Source of the DNA: Telmatactis stephensoni
Taxonomy: Eukaryota > Cnidaria > Anthozoa > Actiniaria > Isophelliidae
Direction: 5' to 3'
DNA length: 64,000 nucleotides
Assembly: GCA_029948255.1 (NCBI GenBank)
Contig: JALIZF010001598.1
Location: forward strand, 366,001-430,000
Shown here: positions 50,503 to 62,375 of the stretch, one piece after another
Numbering within the stretch: position 1 is the first letter of the stretch
How the letters are laid out: each line of letters opens with the position of its first letter
Made by a program: the position numbers and the translations under genes
The notes under the pieces: generated by a model
Told to the model about the DNA's origin: nothing
The model's input: the letters and a program-made list of their open reading frames with translations, nothing else
Databases searched by the model: none

Positions 50503-53500
50503 TTAAAACAATAGATGGTTATTAAAGCGTATTACTCTGCCAAAGCGGGATCTCACTCCACCAAGAAGAAAATGTGCAGAGTTTCCTATTTCTCCTAAGC
50601 TCAATGACTCGCTTGGAGTGTCTTCATCGCTTTGCGCTTCATCTTCGTCGCTGCTGACATCATACTCTACATGATCGTCAGGTGTTGTCATTTGTAGTAT
50701 TTGTGGATCGTCGTCCTTCCCCGAGTCTTCATCAAAGGCAACGTCAACGGGCATGTCTAATGTATCACAATACCTTTGATACATGTACTCGGGGAGAGTA
50801 CCATGCTTGGACATAGTTGTTTCCTGGCGAACTGTGCGCTGTCTTACTGCAGCACCATATGCTGATGCCCAAGCTCTCATGGCTTCGCAGTTCTCTTGTG
50901 ACATTGCAACGGCGGGCAGAGGCTTCATGGTCGGCACATTTGATAGCAAAATTGCTTTCTCTGGTTTAGGATACCATGACTTTCTGCTGGTGTGGTAGTA
51001 TGCTGACCACTTTGTGACTCTCTTCACGGACTCTTTCATGGTCAATCCAAAGGATCTACTGTACTCCAGCAAAGACATATTCGCCTGCTTAAAATGGACA
51101 GTGGAGTGACAGTTCTCGACATCCAGTGTCATGCAACTGAGTAAGTTGACCTCCCCGTAGTGAACCTTCTTAAGATTGTCGTACAGTTTCTGCAGACTCC
51201 ACTCCATCATTTCAACTGATGCCACTGTTTTGGCTGAAACATGTCCTTCGGGGCCGTTTAATGTTCGAGTGAAGCCTGTGCTGGCTCTGATGTCATTGGT
51301 ATTGCCATTAAGCATGTCCTTACATTGTCGTACCAGAGAAAGGGCTTCCTCGGATGATTTGACAGTGTAGGATGACCCTTTGCTGTGTACACAAAATGCA
51401 TCATATAGACTACCAATGGCACTCAAAAAACGTGCGCAATTGTTGACTTTACTAAGAAGTTTGATTGAGTTTGTCTGTGCATCGCACATGTACACAACAC
51501 TATCAAATTCTGTGCAGATTCCAATAGGTTGCTTAAACCTGCTGTTTTTTGCTAGCCCATCCATGCTCCCTTCCTCGTTATCAGACCCAGCAAATAGCTC
51601 CAGCGTTTCACACTGTTTGAGATGCCATACAGACGCTTTCTTTTGATTTGTGAAAAGGATATCTAAACCAAATGGAGTAAGAATGCATGGCTGATCTTCT
51701 AACTCGACTAGCAACCTGCCTCCACCACTTTCCAGACAAACAACACTGATGCCCTTGGAGTTTGACAACAGTAACCGTCTATCACTAAGACACATGCTAT
51801 AAATCTTGTGCCAGTCAGGGCTGTAACGAACAATGACTTGCTCATCTAGCCCTCTGAGGCCAACACCATCCTTTTCTACATGGAAAGAAATGATCGCTTT
51901 CTTGTGGATCTCAGCAGCATATATAAGCTCGTCGTCAACGCATACCATGGTTTCAAATGACGGTTGTCTTTCGCGATCCCAGAAATTAATTTCACCAGAG
52001 CTGGCATTGCGTTTGGAATACTTGGCAGTTAATGTCTCACAGTACTTACCAAGTCTTGCCTTGATCTCTTCTACAGTTCCAGAGAAGGGCAGATTTAGCC
52101 TCTGAGCCAGTTTAACAAGGTCCTCTTTTTTCCTTCGTTTAGTGCCGGAGATTATCGCCACTGACCCTTCAGTAAACTGAACTACTTTGATGGGGCCACT
52201 GTCAGAGTTAAGAAAGACAATTCCAGCTGAGCAATGGATCTCCTTTGCCTTCAGATTCTTGGCAAGTGCAGTTATTTGATCCACTGGACTGTGAAGACGA
52301 GCTTTGTAAAGGGTTGACGTTTGCGTCTTCGTATCAAAGGACAAGAAAACAATCCAACCATAGCATGGGATCGCCACACTTATAGGCGATGAGTACATAC
52401 CTTGCTTGTTGTCTGCAGAGTACTTATCTAATTCTGGAATGATTGTATGGCAAACATATCCAGTATGCCGTAATTCATCTGTCAACTTGGTGTTGCTTAA
52501 GGCGAGAACTGCAGATGGATCTTGCCTGTCTTTGTTCTTTACGTGGTCATTTTTTTGGATAAGTTTCCTAAACTTCTCTTTCGTGACTACGTCGGATCGA
52601 TTCCTTAAGGTTCTTATCTGCGCCAAGTTAATACGTTCATTACCACATTTCAGCCACCAGTTGGAGAATGCTGCTTTGATGCTTTTTCCAACATGAGGGC
52701 AATCTGGTAATACAGATAAATACTCCAGCAGTGGGTCTATTTCACCTTCCATAATCTTGTGTTGAAAAGTCTCAAAACAGCTCTTGTTTCCTGATTGACA
52801 ATCACTGCACAGTACCATTACAATGCGACGAACACACACAGTTTTATTATCTAGACAGCTGCTACAAAATCGTAACGCAGGAAGGTAACTAATTTGCCCA
52901 ATCAACTGGCACTCCTGACACACTTCCTTCGCTTCGTAACAAGCGCCACAAAAGCTAGAACAATTTACCTGCTGGTAGTTTATTATATGACGATGATGCG
53001 GCGCACATTTCTGACATGATTCACAACATTGGAGAGTTTTTATGTGTTCTTCAAACAAACTGGTCATCGCTTCGCCGGTCTTACCAGACTTAGTCGCATA
53101 GTCTACAGCAACGGGGAGAGAACAGAAGTTATCCAGTGATGTTAGTGAAGAGACAATTGCTTCAGTAACAATATTGTCTTTAAGATAATTGGGTGATGGG
53201 TTTTGATTTGCCTTGACGTACTCTAAATCAACTGCATTTTTCAAGCCAACATTCTCTTTCATTCGTGAATCAAACTGTATTGCTGGTTTCAAAGCAGTTC
53301 CGTCGTTAGCTAATGCACAGGGAAATACAATGAGCTTGTCGGTTTTGATGATCGGCTTGGCTTCAGAACCCTTTAAGAGTTCAATGTGACCTAACGATAA
53401 TGGCTTAATCACTCCAGAATGCGATGTATATCCTGCTTGCAACTTTGCACATACGGATTCCGATGGCCCTCCAAGATTCATTCTTTTTTCAGGCATGTTA

Positions 53501-56299
53501 ACGTGGCTGTTGCGGCCATCACCAGTGTTCATTGGCCCTCTTATAAAACAAGCAGTCCGTTTCCCCCCTAGGTAAGAAATTGTATTAAAAAACTCTATAA
53601 CTTCTGAATCATATTCATGGAATGGGTTGTACATGATTTCAACCACATCCGTTAAGTATTTGTATAATATTTTTTCCTTGGATATTTTTCCTCGTTTGAT
53701 TAAATCATTTATCTTAACACAAAGGGGGTCAGCTTCGTCAATGCCCACGTGTACAGTGAAGAGGTCATCTTCATCTATATCCGAACTAGTTACGTCAGTT
53801 TCACTTTTGGAGGAGTACAATTCCACGGAATCATCTGCATCACCATCAGACTCTAATGCTTCGTTAGTCCTGTCGCTACTGTAATTATCACTGTCTCCAT
53901 CTATGCTTGACTCATAGTTGGCCCTGCACACATAAAGACCATAAACATTTATTTTTCAAATAATGAACAACTACATCAATTCCAGTTACTTTTGTGCATT
54001 TTATAAGATCTTAAAACTTTCAAATAACGAACATTAACAGCAATTTCTTAGTTTCTCAAAAAATATTCAAAAGCATTTTGTTCTCAATTTAAACTGGCCA
54101 CTACTAGCAATAATAATATTATTTACATTATTAACATTAATAATGAAATTATAGTGCGAACTAAAAGAAAATAAATGTCGTGGGACGTCGTGTTTTACAT
54201 GAATAAAACCCGAGCAGGTAAAACTGACAACTGTACACCTCTCCTGTAAGTTATCAGTACATGAGTACATTTAGACTTGTACAGTCTCAATGATAAATAC
54301 ATTTAGACTACCGTTTGATTGTTCTAAAACTGAATAAAGCCTCACAAAAAGATCGTGAACGTATAACAGTAGTGCTATATAAGGTGTGGCCTATAATTAC
54401 ATGTTCTCGTCGCGTCCTTCACAGTCTGATAGGTCGATATCTGAGTCACCATCCACTGGGACTTGTAATTTACGGGATTTTCCTGTTGCGCCGGTTTCCT
54501 CGTTTGACTCTGACACCTTTCGTTTACACCCAGAAAATAATTCTTTCAGACTTGTCTGATTACTACTTTTGGTTTTATTTTTCTTTGCACTGCATTTAAA
54601 AAAATGTTCTGTAATAAATAAAAGATATGCATTAACATTCAAATCTGAATCTACAATCATCATGGTAAACTTCAAGTAAATATTGTAAACTCCTTATAAG
54701 ATTAGGTGTATTGCTCTTTCCTTTATAGAGGCATCAAAAACGTCAAATTACTCTCGGAAGTTATTTCCTGAATTTACGTCGTGCATTGACGCTTTGTTAG
54801 TAGAGAAACTATTGCAATTACTTACGTCTATCAAAAGAAGAAAGCCGTCCCTTCAAATCTGCATCATAACGCAGTTGCATGTGCGTCTCACAAATGCCAC
54901 AACAAATTTTCCAGGGCCAGCGAACAACTTTTCCTCGCACTTTAACGTCTTGATGGACATCCAAGCAAATCAATTTGCTATTTCCTCTTTGTGATAATTC
55001 TAAACAAAGAAAGAACAGGTTTTAAGCTTGGTTCTGTTGGTTGACTGCCGGAGCGCCGGCCTTATTTCCATTACGGGAGTTTAGGACGTTTAGGGGTCGA
55101 CAACCGGCCGGACTAAGACAAGTTTCGCGTGTCTTTTAGGATATGTATGCCCCGTCTGCTTTCATTCTGGAAGGCTGTAAGATCTACAGACGTTCAGGAC
55201 CACTCAGCGCATTTGGATACATTATATACAGATATTTACGCTATATATTTCACTGATATATTTTTTGGGGACGGGGAAGAGCCCATATAAAATTCTGCAT
55301 TCCTCAGAAACTATTATTACCTTGGTGTAATTTATCTTTTTCATCATCATTTAGATGGCGTGATTTTCTCGTTGAAGACTGTGAGGGTAAAGACTGTGAT
55401 GGTGATTCCGTTGTCTTGGAATTACAGGAATTAGCATTTTCGATTACAATTACTGGCGACTTTGACGAGAATACTGTTCTTGTAGGGTATATAATCACTG
55501 AAAATAGAGAAAAAAATTCCTCCGATTTGTATTGTGTGTATTAAACTATAATACTACCTAACTAGGAGAACTAGTGTGGTCATGAAAAATTGGGCTGAGA
55601 GCCATTCCTACGTTAGGTACTTTATAGTAGTCTTATATCACTGATGTACTTACGTTGTAATTTGTCTTTGCCACTTAAAATTGAAGGTAGTTCCAGCTGT
55701 AACTGATGATCAGTATCAATCGCTATTCTCTCTGGCCTTCCATCTTTTTTTGCTTCCCTACAAAATTATTAATTAGGATTGGCGAAAGGAGATTAATTGA
55801 TAATATGTAAGGAAAACATAACGCACGCGCATTTCTCATACACTGAATATAAAGTCACGCAAGTCATGGCCAAACGGCGTGCTGTGAAATTAGTATGTTG
55901 CTTACATTGACAGTTAAAGTTAATGACTAACCTGTTAAGCTGAACAAGCACATTGTTCCCGAGACCTATCTGCTTTGCCGTGTCTCTTATACCAGCATAT
56001 TCACTGTCGAAAAATATCAAACAAAAGGTCATTATTCTCACTGGCTGATATTAAGAGTATAACTCGCAAAACGATAAATTATATTGCATTCTCTGGTATT
56101 ATAAGACCCAGCTTATAACGAAAATGTAATCAACGTCAAGAACTTACCAGACACGTTCCCGCAGCTTTTTTAAAGTTACCCACTCTTCTTTCTTTACAGC
56201 ACATCTGAACTTGTTCTTTTTTCTGTAATTTTCCCCGCCTTTACCCTCTTCGTAAAATATTGAAACACAATTTATTATTTGACCTTCGTCCTCCTCCAT
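50503..56299 (-). CDS. 1,435-residue protein of the 7.5-kb element: zinc cluster, SAP-like motif, NHL-like segment
   Basis: Seven minus-strand exons (56148-56299, 55932-56003, 55654-55757, 55321-55497, 54826-54999, 54401-54608, 50503-53923) join in phase throughout; lengths total 4,308 bases. Start MEEDEGQIINC. Residues about 202-206 give a WKICCGIC pair after VKVRGKVVRWPW. Residues 300-350 are acidic. About 490-560 hold ACALANDGTALKPAIQFD-like sequence (as FPCALANDGTALKPAIQFD). About 595-678 are a dense zinc cluster (CCESCQKC, CSSFCGAC, CQEC, CSSC, CSDC). About 893-928 match a SAP motif (KKEDLVKLAQRLNL ... EIKARLGKY). About 1072-1126 contain an NHL-type repeat (GSMDGLAKNSRFKQPIGI ... YMCDAQTNSIKLL). 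A conserved-looking block follows (CMTLDVENCHSTVHFKQ ... SAYYHTSRKSWYP). The tail is acidic. Zinc cluster plus NHL recalls TRIM-NHL proteins, but no RING is seen. I do not recognise a catalytic triad. Function unknown; possibly the element's mobility protein. Confidence 0.8.
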
Positions 56300-56494
56300 G
56301 ACCTACAGCTTTGTGACTGGAACTGATCACGCATGGTCTTATGACGTTCACTGTTGCATGATTGACAGTGTCACATATTAAAAGTTACCGACATGATCCA
56401 GTTTCAAATAGCGCCATTATTAAGTATATCACGAATGTCATCGCTGGGTAAACACAGCCGTCAAGACTGTCAACTGTTGGGGGTCTTGTAGTAA

Positions 56495-56692
56495 ACCGGA
56501 AAGTGGTCGTAACTAGAAACCGTAAAACCGCAAACATAATTTGATTTAACCGAAAACCGCAGTCCAAACATAACAAAATCCGCGAACCGCAGCTATCTAG
56601 AGAACCGCCAAACCGTGAATAAAATAGACAAAAACCGAAAAACCGCGTTAAAAATCTGCCAAAACCGCCAAACCGTAAACCCCAACGTCCCC
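56495..56692. repeat. right subterminal AAACCG-type repeat cluster
   Basis: Words such as GTAAAACCGCAAAC, AACCGAAAACCGCAG, GAACCGCCAAACCGTGA, AAAAACCGAAAAACCGCG and AAAACCGCCAAACCGTAAAC repeat about every 20-30 bases, upstream of the first exon of the 1,435-residue gene. Confidence 0.75.
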
Positions 56693-57023
56693 CTCTGTCA
56701 GACATTTGGTTTCATCTGCAGCTATAATTTGAGAGTAATTGCAATGTTAAACTTATAATAAATGAATCAAATTTTTGTCATGTAACTTGAAAGAAACCAT
56801 TAATTTTGAAATATGCAAAAGATGAAAGACCAGGTTTTAAAGCTGAAGTTCATGGAATGTTCATTGTGTGGACTAATGATGTCAGTTAGTAATAAGGCAT
56901 CTAATACTTGCATAACAGAAATAAATTGTCAAATTCACTAAGTGCAAGCATACAGTATCACTGATCATGCAATTCTGTGATGTAGTCAATATATATTGAC
57001 TGGACACAGTGTGTAGGACTAAA

Positions 57024-57178
57024 TGAAGGGCTCCCTATGAAAATGGCCTAAGTGATGTTTTTGATGGTTTTTTTCAGTGGCATAAAATGATATCAATCAA
57101 CATTTCTATGCCAAAATATCAATGTCTGAAAAATCCATCAAAACGTCATTTAGGCCATTTTCACAGAGAATCCTTCAA
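57024..57178. repeat. foldback MITE, family B copy 2
   Basis: GAAGGGCTCCCTATGAAAAT and GGCCTAAGTGA are inverted at the right as TCATTTAGGCCATTTTCAC then GAATCCTTC. Homologous to 11540-11690. Confidence 0.7.
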
Positions 57179-57344
57179 ATGTCATGACTGGTCAAATTGA
57201 AAACATTGCTTGGCATTAATTTTGCAGTAGTTATTTTAAGCCCTGAAGGGAAATGTCAAATGTCTTTCAGAGTTAATATCTCAACATTCTCGGGCCACAA
57301 TTTCATTATTTTCATTTTCATCAGTTAGGATATTCAAATGAATA

Positions 57345-57582
57345 ACATTTGGTAAGCACTTTGCATGTGTTGGTGGTACTCCTCCAGGCCCTGGCTATGC
57401 ACTTCTTGGCAGATTTCTGTGGATATCTTGCAAGTTGACTTTTTCACTTCAGCAAATTCACTTGTTTTTGTATTATCATCATCACAATCACAGTCAGAGT
57501 CAGAACTGAAGTACCTATCGATTTTCCTGTGCGCTCTCTTGACAATAATACCACGATTATTTTTCTTTGAAGGTGATTTGTA
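57345..57582 (-). pseudogene. possible exon of the SAMD3-like gene or a separate gene
   Basis: Minus-strand open segment after acceptor TTCAATAG. It reads KSPSKKNNRGIIVKRAHRKI, an acidic DSDCDCDDD run, then STCKISTEICQEVHSQGLEE. It is outside the 7.5-kb element and between the SAM-start exon (58513-58600) and the next gene piece (48974-49425). Its reading frame is phase 0, which does not fit directly to the phase-1 end of the SAM exon; donor unclear. Confidence 0.35.
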
Positions 57583-58512
57583 CTATTGAAAAGAATTAGC
57601 ATAAAGCCTCTAATGTCCTTCTAAATAAGTACATTTCGCGCTTGCTGCGTTCCTTAATCGTCACAACTCCCAAAAATATGCCATGGCAGGTCCGCGAAAT
57701 TGCCCTTGGACGAGCTTCAAAGCACACTTCATCTTGGCGCCACTCAAAATTCACCCAGTCAAAGGTACGAGCCAAAATGCCTATGAAGTGTTACACCTTG
57801 ATGAATTCTTACGGCAAGTAAGCTCTCTGCTACTTCCAGGCTTAATGATGCCCAGCCAGTAGGAATCAAAGGCGAAAAAAGGCTCGAAAATTCACAGAAA
57901 TCCAAGTTTTCTGGACTTCCAAACGCCACCATCACTCGACCAAAAACGTTACCACTTCAAACTGGTTTCAACCAGTTAACTTGAGCCCTCAATAGTACAA
58001 AACAGCAGAGGTTTATATGGTTACTCCAGTAAGCAGGCGAAAAAATACACAAATCGATTATGACCTCAAAATCGCGCAAAAACCTCAAAAATCCCCAGTA
58101 GCGAAAGGGTTAAGCAACAGATTGGGGGGGGGGGGGGTGTTCGTCAATAACCCCCCTCAAAAATCTAGTGTTAGACCCTAGTTTAACAGGAAGCCGACGG
58201 TGGGCTCATTTTACCCTCTCTCTCCATCAGTACTCCATTTTAAGGGTATTTAAAGCTACTTAAATCTGGACCTCTCACTACGAAGGTCGCGTATTTGCTA
58301 ACTGTGCAACTCTTCCGGGTGCCATCCTTGCTCCTAAATGTAGGAAATTGCAATTGAACACACACCGATTTGAGAATATAATTTTGGGTTTATTTTTCCA
58401 CGAACTGAAGCGAACAAAAGAGCTACCAAAACAACATAACAATATTGCAAAGTCGGCAGATTAAAAGGACGCCATTTTATCAAGTCCAAATTCCAAACAA
58501 CCCGCCACTTAC

Positions 58513-58600
58513 CTACGAAAACTTCAGCAACTGACTGAGAAAAGCCAAGTTTTCTCAGCCATTCTTTGAATTCTCCTGATTCTGATGGAATTTCTGGCAT
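58513..58600 (-). pseudogene. first exon of a SAM-domain gene
   Basis: Start at 58600; encodes MPEIPSESGEFKEWLRKLGF then SQSVAEVFVG, the first helices of a SAM domain ('...WL..LG.....E.F'), ending at a consensus donor GTAG/GTAAGTGG in phase 1. The exon with the second half of the SAM domain was not found between here and 57582. Together with the pieces at 48974-49425, 35051-35084, 33856-34067 and 24813-25976 (all minus) it would make a SAMD3-like gene of about 34 kb. Whether any transcript still spans the inserted elements is unknown. Confidence 0.45.
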
Positions 58601-58850
58601 ATTTAGCTCAAATGTTTGCGATATTGCAACTAAACTTCGACAACAGCTTTACTCCCAACGAATCCCCAACGAACGAACCAAGAGAAATGGAGAGAAACGT
58701 GGAAACATGCCCATGGCACGCCCAGATCACATGTTAATTGTTAGACTTTTCATTGGATACCTAATGCGCATGACGTATTACAAAGCTAAAATCGTGGGAA
58801 TATCAAAGTGGGTCAAACCTTTTGTTGATTCGAAAGAATACTGCTGATAT

Positions 58851-59082
58851 ATGGGTTGGAAGTGCGTATTTTGTGTGGGGTTTTCCACCTTGTATTTGAA
58901 TTTGCTTTTGACACATCTCAATTTCAGTCATCGCGAAGAAAAAGATATCCATGTTCAGTGTGGAATTGCTGGTTGTACAAGGACATTTGTTAAAGTAAAT
59001 ACACTAGTTAAACATGTCCAGACATCACATAAATCATGTCTATTCAGTCTCAATGAAGGCAACGGTGAAGGACCTACGTTAT
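58851..59082 (+). CDS. possible first exon of a C2H2 zinc-finger protein
   Basis: Starts MGWKCVFCVGF; a C-x2-C ... H-x4-5-H finger is followed by a second, CGIAGCTRTFVKVNTLVKHV then QTSH (C-x4-C ... H-x4-H). The exon ends at a candidate donor ATCAG/GTAATT. Pairs of fingers like this begin several transposon-related and nuclear proteins in cnidarians. It is divergent from the SAM exon, 250 bases apart, which could share a promoter region. No downstream exon was identified. Confidence 0.45.
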
Positions 59083-59096
59083 CATCAGGTAATTAG

Positions 59097-59617
59097 GGGT
59101 GTAGTATTAAAAAATGCTAATATGAAGCAAAGTATGTATAATTTGGAAAGAATGGTGGAAGTGTTGAAGAGTTGGGTGTGTGTTGTTTGGGGGGTGGGGG
59201 GAGGGTGACAGACAGACAGCTGCTGATTTGCAATTATACCTCAAGATTTGCACAAACAGTCAGCTTCAAAACAAATTAGACAAGCTCAAACCAAAATGGC
59301 ATGGGAAATCTCAATTGATTAATTGTATGTGGACATACAGCAACTGTCTGTCATTTTTGGTATCAATTAAGTAGCAAATAGTGCTAGTATTTGTGTAAGT
59401 GAATTAAAAAAGCAACTGGTGTACCTGTTACAAGTGTACCCATTGTACCTCAGAGCTTCAAGGGTTGATAATTTTGAAACGTGTCTGCATGTGAATGTTC
59501 ATTGTGCGTATAGACTTGATCAGTACAAGAATTTAATTATGTTGAAATTAAGTTGTGTTATGTATACACATAATTCATAATCACCTAAACTGGAATATTC
59601 TTCAAGCCATGGCTAGA
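59097..59617. other. unassigned spacer
   Basis: Contains a G-rich patch (about 59190-59206) and AT-rich sequence. One short possible coding block (about 59218-59300) has no family support. Confidence 0.4.
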
Positions 59618-61962
59618 TTATGTGTTTGGTAAGGTCACTAGCCATTTAAATATGCTAAAGTTCAGTTTGCTTTTTGATATAGAATAATCATGTGTGGCAG
59701 CAGGTTGTCTCTTTTTGATGAACAGGTTGCGCAGATAAACCATCATGTCCTTTTCAAGACTCTTGTAAGCTTTCCTCACATCTTGCACTCTAGGTGATGC
59801 AGGATCTAGGCAGGAAATCATCAATTCATATTTCTCCTTGAAGGACTGGGCCTGAGCCAGCAAAGTACTAAACTCTACTCGTCCCCAGCATAAGGTCTTC
59901 AATAGCTCTTGTGATGACTTTGGATTGTTAAACTTTTGCTGATATTGTTCTTCAGCTGAATTGAGACCTTCTGACAAAAATGTAACATCCATCTTTAGAT
60001 TGTCACATTGCTGCCTGAATTTTCTCTCCAGTTGCATTCTGTTTTCATTGTCCCCTTTAATCTTTTAATGTTCTTTCCTTTGATCGTACTCTTGGCGTAA
60101 TTTCTTTATCTTACCATCTCCCAGGTCTACATCACCATTCCATACCCCTTTTACTGACTCTTGTAATGCAGACTTTATATCAAATCCATCAGCCTTTATC
60201 CAGAAACGTCCCTTTGGGTTAGACTCCTTCAATTGTTTTAGAGCTTCATCCTTTAAAGAAAAATAATGTAATAGAATGTCAATTATGTGTGTCACAATAT
60301 TAACAAACAACGTCTGGTAAAACAAGACAATGTTAACAAAATAATTAAAATGTATTCTCAATATAAATGATATATACAAATTAGCAAAATAACATTGTAA
60401 ATTTTGTGCTGACAGTTTTTATTTTGCTAATATGTATATAATTAAAAAATTAAACTATGCTGAAGCCATCATACATGCAATAAAATAGTGACCGATAATG
60501 CCATTTCCAGTTAAAGAAGGTATTGTTCAACATTTTTGATTGGCTGAAGATGCATTTAAAGCTACAGGTTCCCATGCCCCAAATAATATTTTGAGTTCAG
60601 TTGGCTTGTAACATCTGGTAACATCAAATGTATCTTCCTCAAATCAAAAATGGCTAGCAGCACACTTGACTGGAAATGGCAGTAGGTGATACAGTACAGT
60701 GCATCTAAAAAAAATAAATGAAAGGAAAATATTGAGTATAGTTGCAGTAATGTCTGTGAAGCTTTATTTTACCTGTAACTCAACACTAAATCTGGATGCA
60801 GTTGCTTGCTTCTGTAGGGTTCTTGTACTAGGAGCAGCAACATTTGCTTTTGCCTGTGTAAATTGAAAGAGTGATGGAGTTCAGATTTTAATTTACACGA
60901 GCACTGAATGAAATCTAAATTAAACATTACTTACATGTATAGGGTCACTGATGCAATTACTTGTAGTGCCACTCCACATGGGCCCTCTAAAAACATAATT
61001 AACAAAGGAATTTGTATTGTAGTTGTCATATTGAGTGATGTTAGTGCAGATTTCCATTCATTCTCTAGAGACACATACTCTATCAAACTTAAACTTGTAG
61101 GTGCAAACAGGACTGTATAAGATGTAAATTGACCAGCAATACATATTATACTGTAGGAATGTTGTCATTTAAAGGAGGACAAACCCTGAAAATAGTCATT
61201 TTGTATTGACATTCTTTGCCTAAAACCCTGTGTAGACCAAGTTTAATCAAAGCAGATTGGTCAACTTAAATAGCTGATAATGTTTTCAGGGCTTGGCCTT
61301 CTTGTGAATGTCTAGAACAAATTAATTAAATTATTTTTTCAGTACATTATTTTATTACCTGTTTGATATTTGTACAGCTGAAAAACTCAATTTGATATTC
61401 CACCGGACCAAACGGCATTCTCTCCGTATCAAATAAAGGTTTGTCTTTGTTTGGATGTTTGGTTCCCAAGCAATAAGCAAATTTATACAGCAAATTTCCC
61501 TTTCCCTTCTCAGACATGGCAGCCAGTGATAAAGAAATATAGTTAGACGGGTTTGAAGATATACCTCACATTTCAGCAAGGTGTAGAAAACCCTTGTCTG
61601 CAGTGTCAACATCTGGTGTTGGGGGCATAGGACCAAACTGAGGTTTTTCAGCTTCATATCCATGTTTGGTTTGAGTAATTTTGTCAGCATATCCATGTTT
61701 GGTTTGAGTCATTTTGTCAGCACTCCTAGGAGATCTTCTAACTGTACACTGTTCTGACTGTTCTGAAATGTCCATTCCCAAAATATCACTTATTGTCAAG
61801 TGAAAATGTTCTTCAGCATCATTCAAAGTTTTGAACAGTTTTTAAACTTGCTTATTACTTTGGCACGAACTCTTGAATCTATAAAAAATGAAATACTAGC
61901 AATTAACTACGTTTTTCTAACAGTTGCAAAGTCAAAGATGTTTTGTCTATTAATAGTTTTTA

Positions 61963-62251
61963 GAAAATATTTGAGATATAACACACGCACTGATTGGCTG
62001 GCTACCATGTTTATAACAGAGACATGGCTCGCTCAAAAAACGTCAAATATTTTATAAAAGCAATATAAAACGATCGCTTATGTCTCTGTACTGTGATATA
62101 AACACTCTGGAAGATGTAGAGCACTCGAAAAGCAAGAGAAACACTCGGCTAAACCTCGTGTTCCTAATCTTGCTTTTCTCTTGCTCTACATCTTCTATCG
62201 TTTCTATATCACAGTACAGAGACATGCGCGCAAGTTTTATATTGCTTAAGT
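61963..62251. repeat. foldback MITE, family A copy 2
   Basis: Starts AAAATATTTGAGATATAACA and ends TTTTATATTGCTTAAG; inside GTCTCTGTACTGTGATATA (about 62082-62100) is inverted as TATATCACAGTACAGAGAC (about 62205-62223). Shares its whole layout with 8824-9134. Confidence 0.85.
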
Positions 62252-62351
62252 AAAAAGTAATATAGATTTTTTTCATTCATCAATGGACATGTTGATTTTT
62301 GATGATGACAAAAATAATAATAAACATTTTCTCTGGTCAGGTAGTGAGTGA

Positions 62352-62375
62352 AGTTTACCGTGCACACACACACAC
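62352..62375. repeat. CA dinucleotide microsatellite
   Basis: Short (CA)n run, about ten units, close to the family-A foldback. Confidence 0.8.

Larger units (their letters stand above)
49755..57246. mobile_element. 7.5-kb TIR element with a single 1,435-residue gene, superfamily unassigned
   Basis: Perfect 16-base inverted termini CAGGGCTTAAAATAAC occur at about 49756-49771 and about 57231-57246. A second inner inverted block, GAGGGGGACATTGGGG (about 49798-49813), matches the right side inverted (AGGGGGACGTTGGGG at about 56680-56694). Inside both ends are subterminal clusters of AAAACCG/CGGTTTT words. Between them lies only one gene, on minus, with an intact seven-exon frame. A family-B foldback (57024-57178) sits near the right end. 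No convincing target duplication was read directly outside the 16-bp termini, so the exact edges are provisional. CAGGG ends are used by hAT and several other superfamilies, but the encoded protein shows no hAT dimerisation domain. Confidence 0.7.

Noticed and set aside
49755..57246. hAT assignment from the CAGGG termini
   Set aside because: No 8-bp duplication could be read and the encoded protein shows no BED finger or hAT C-terminal dimerisation domain.
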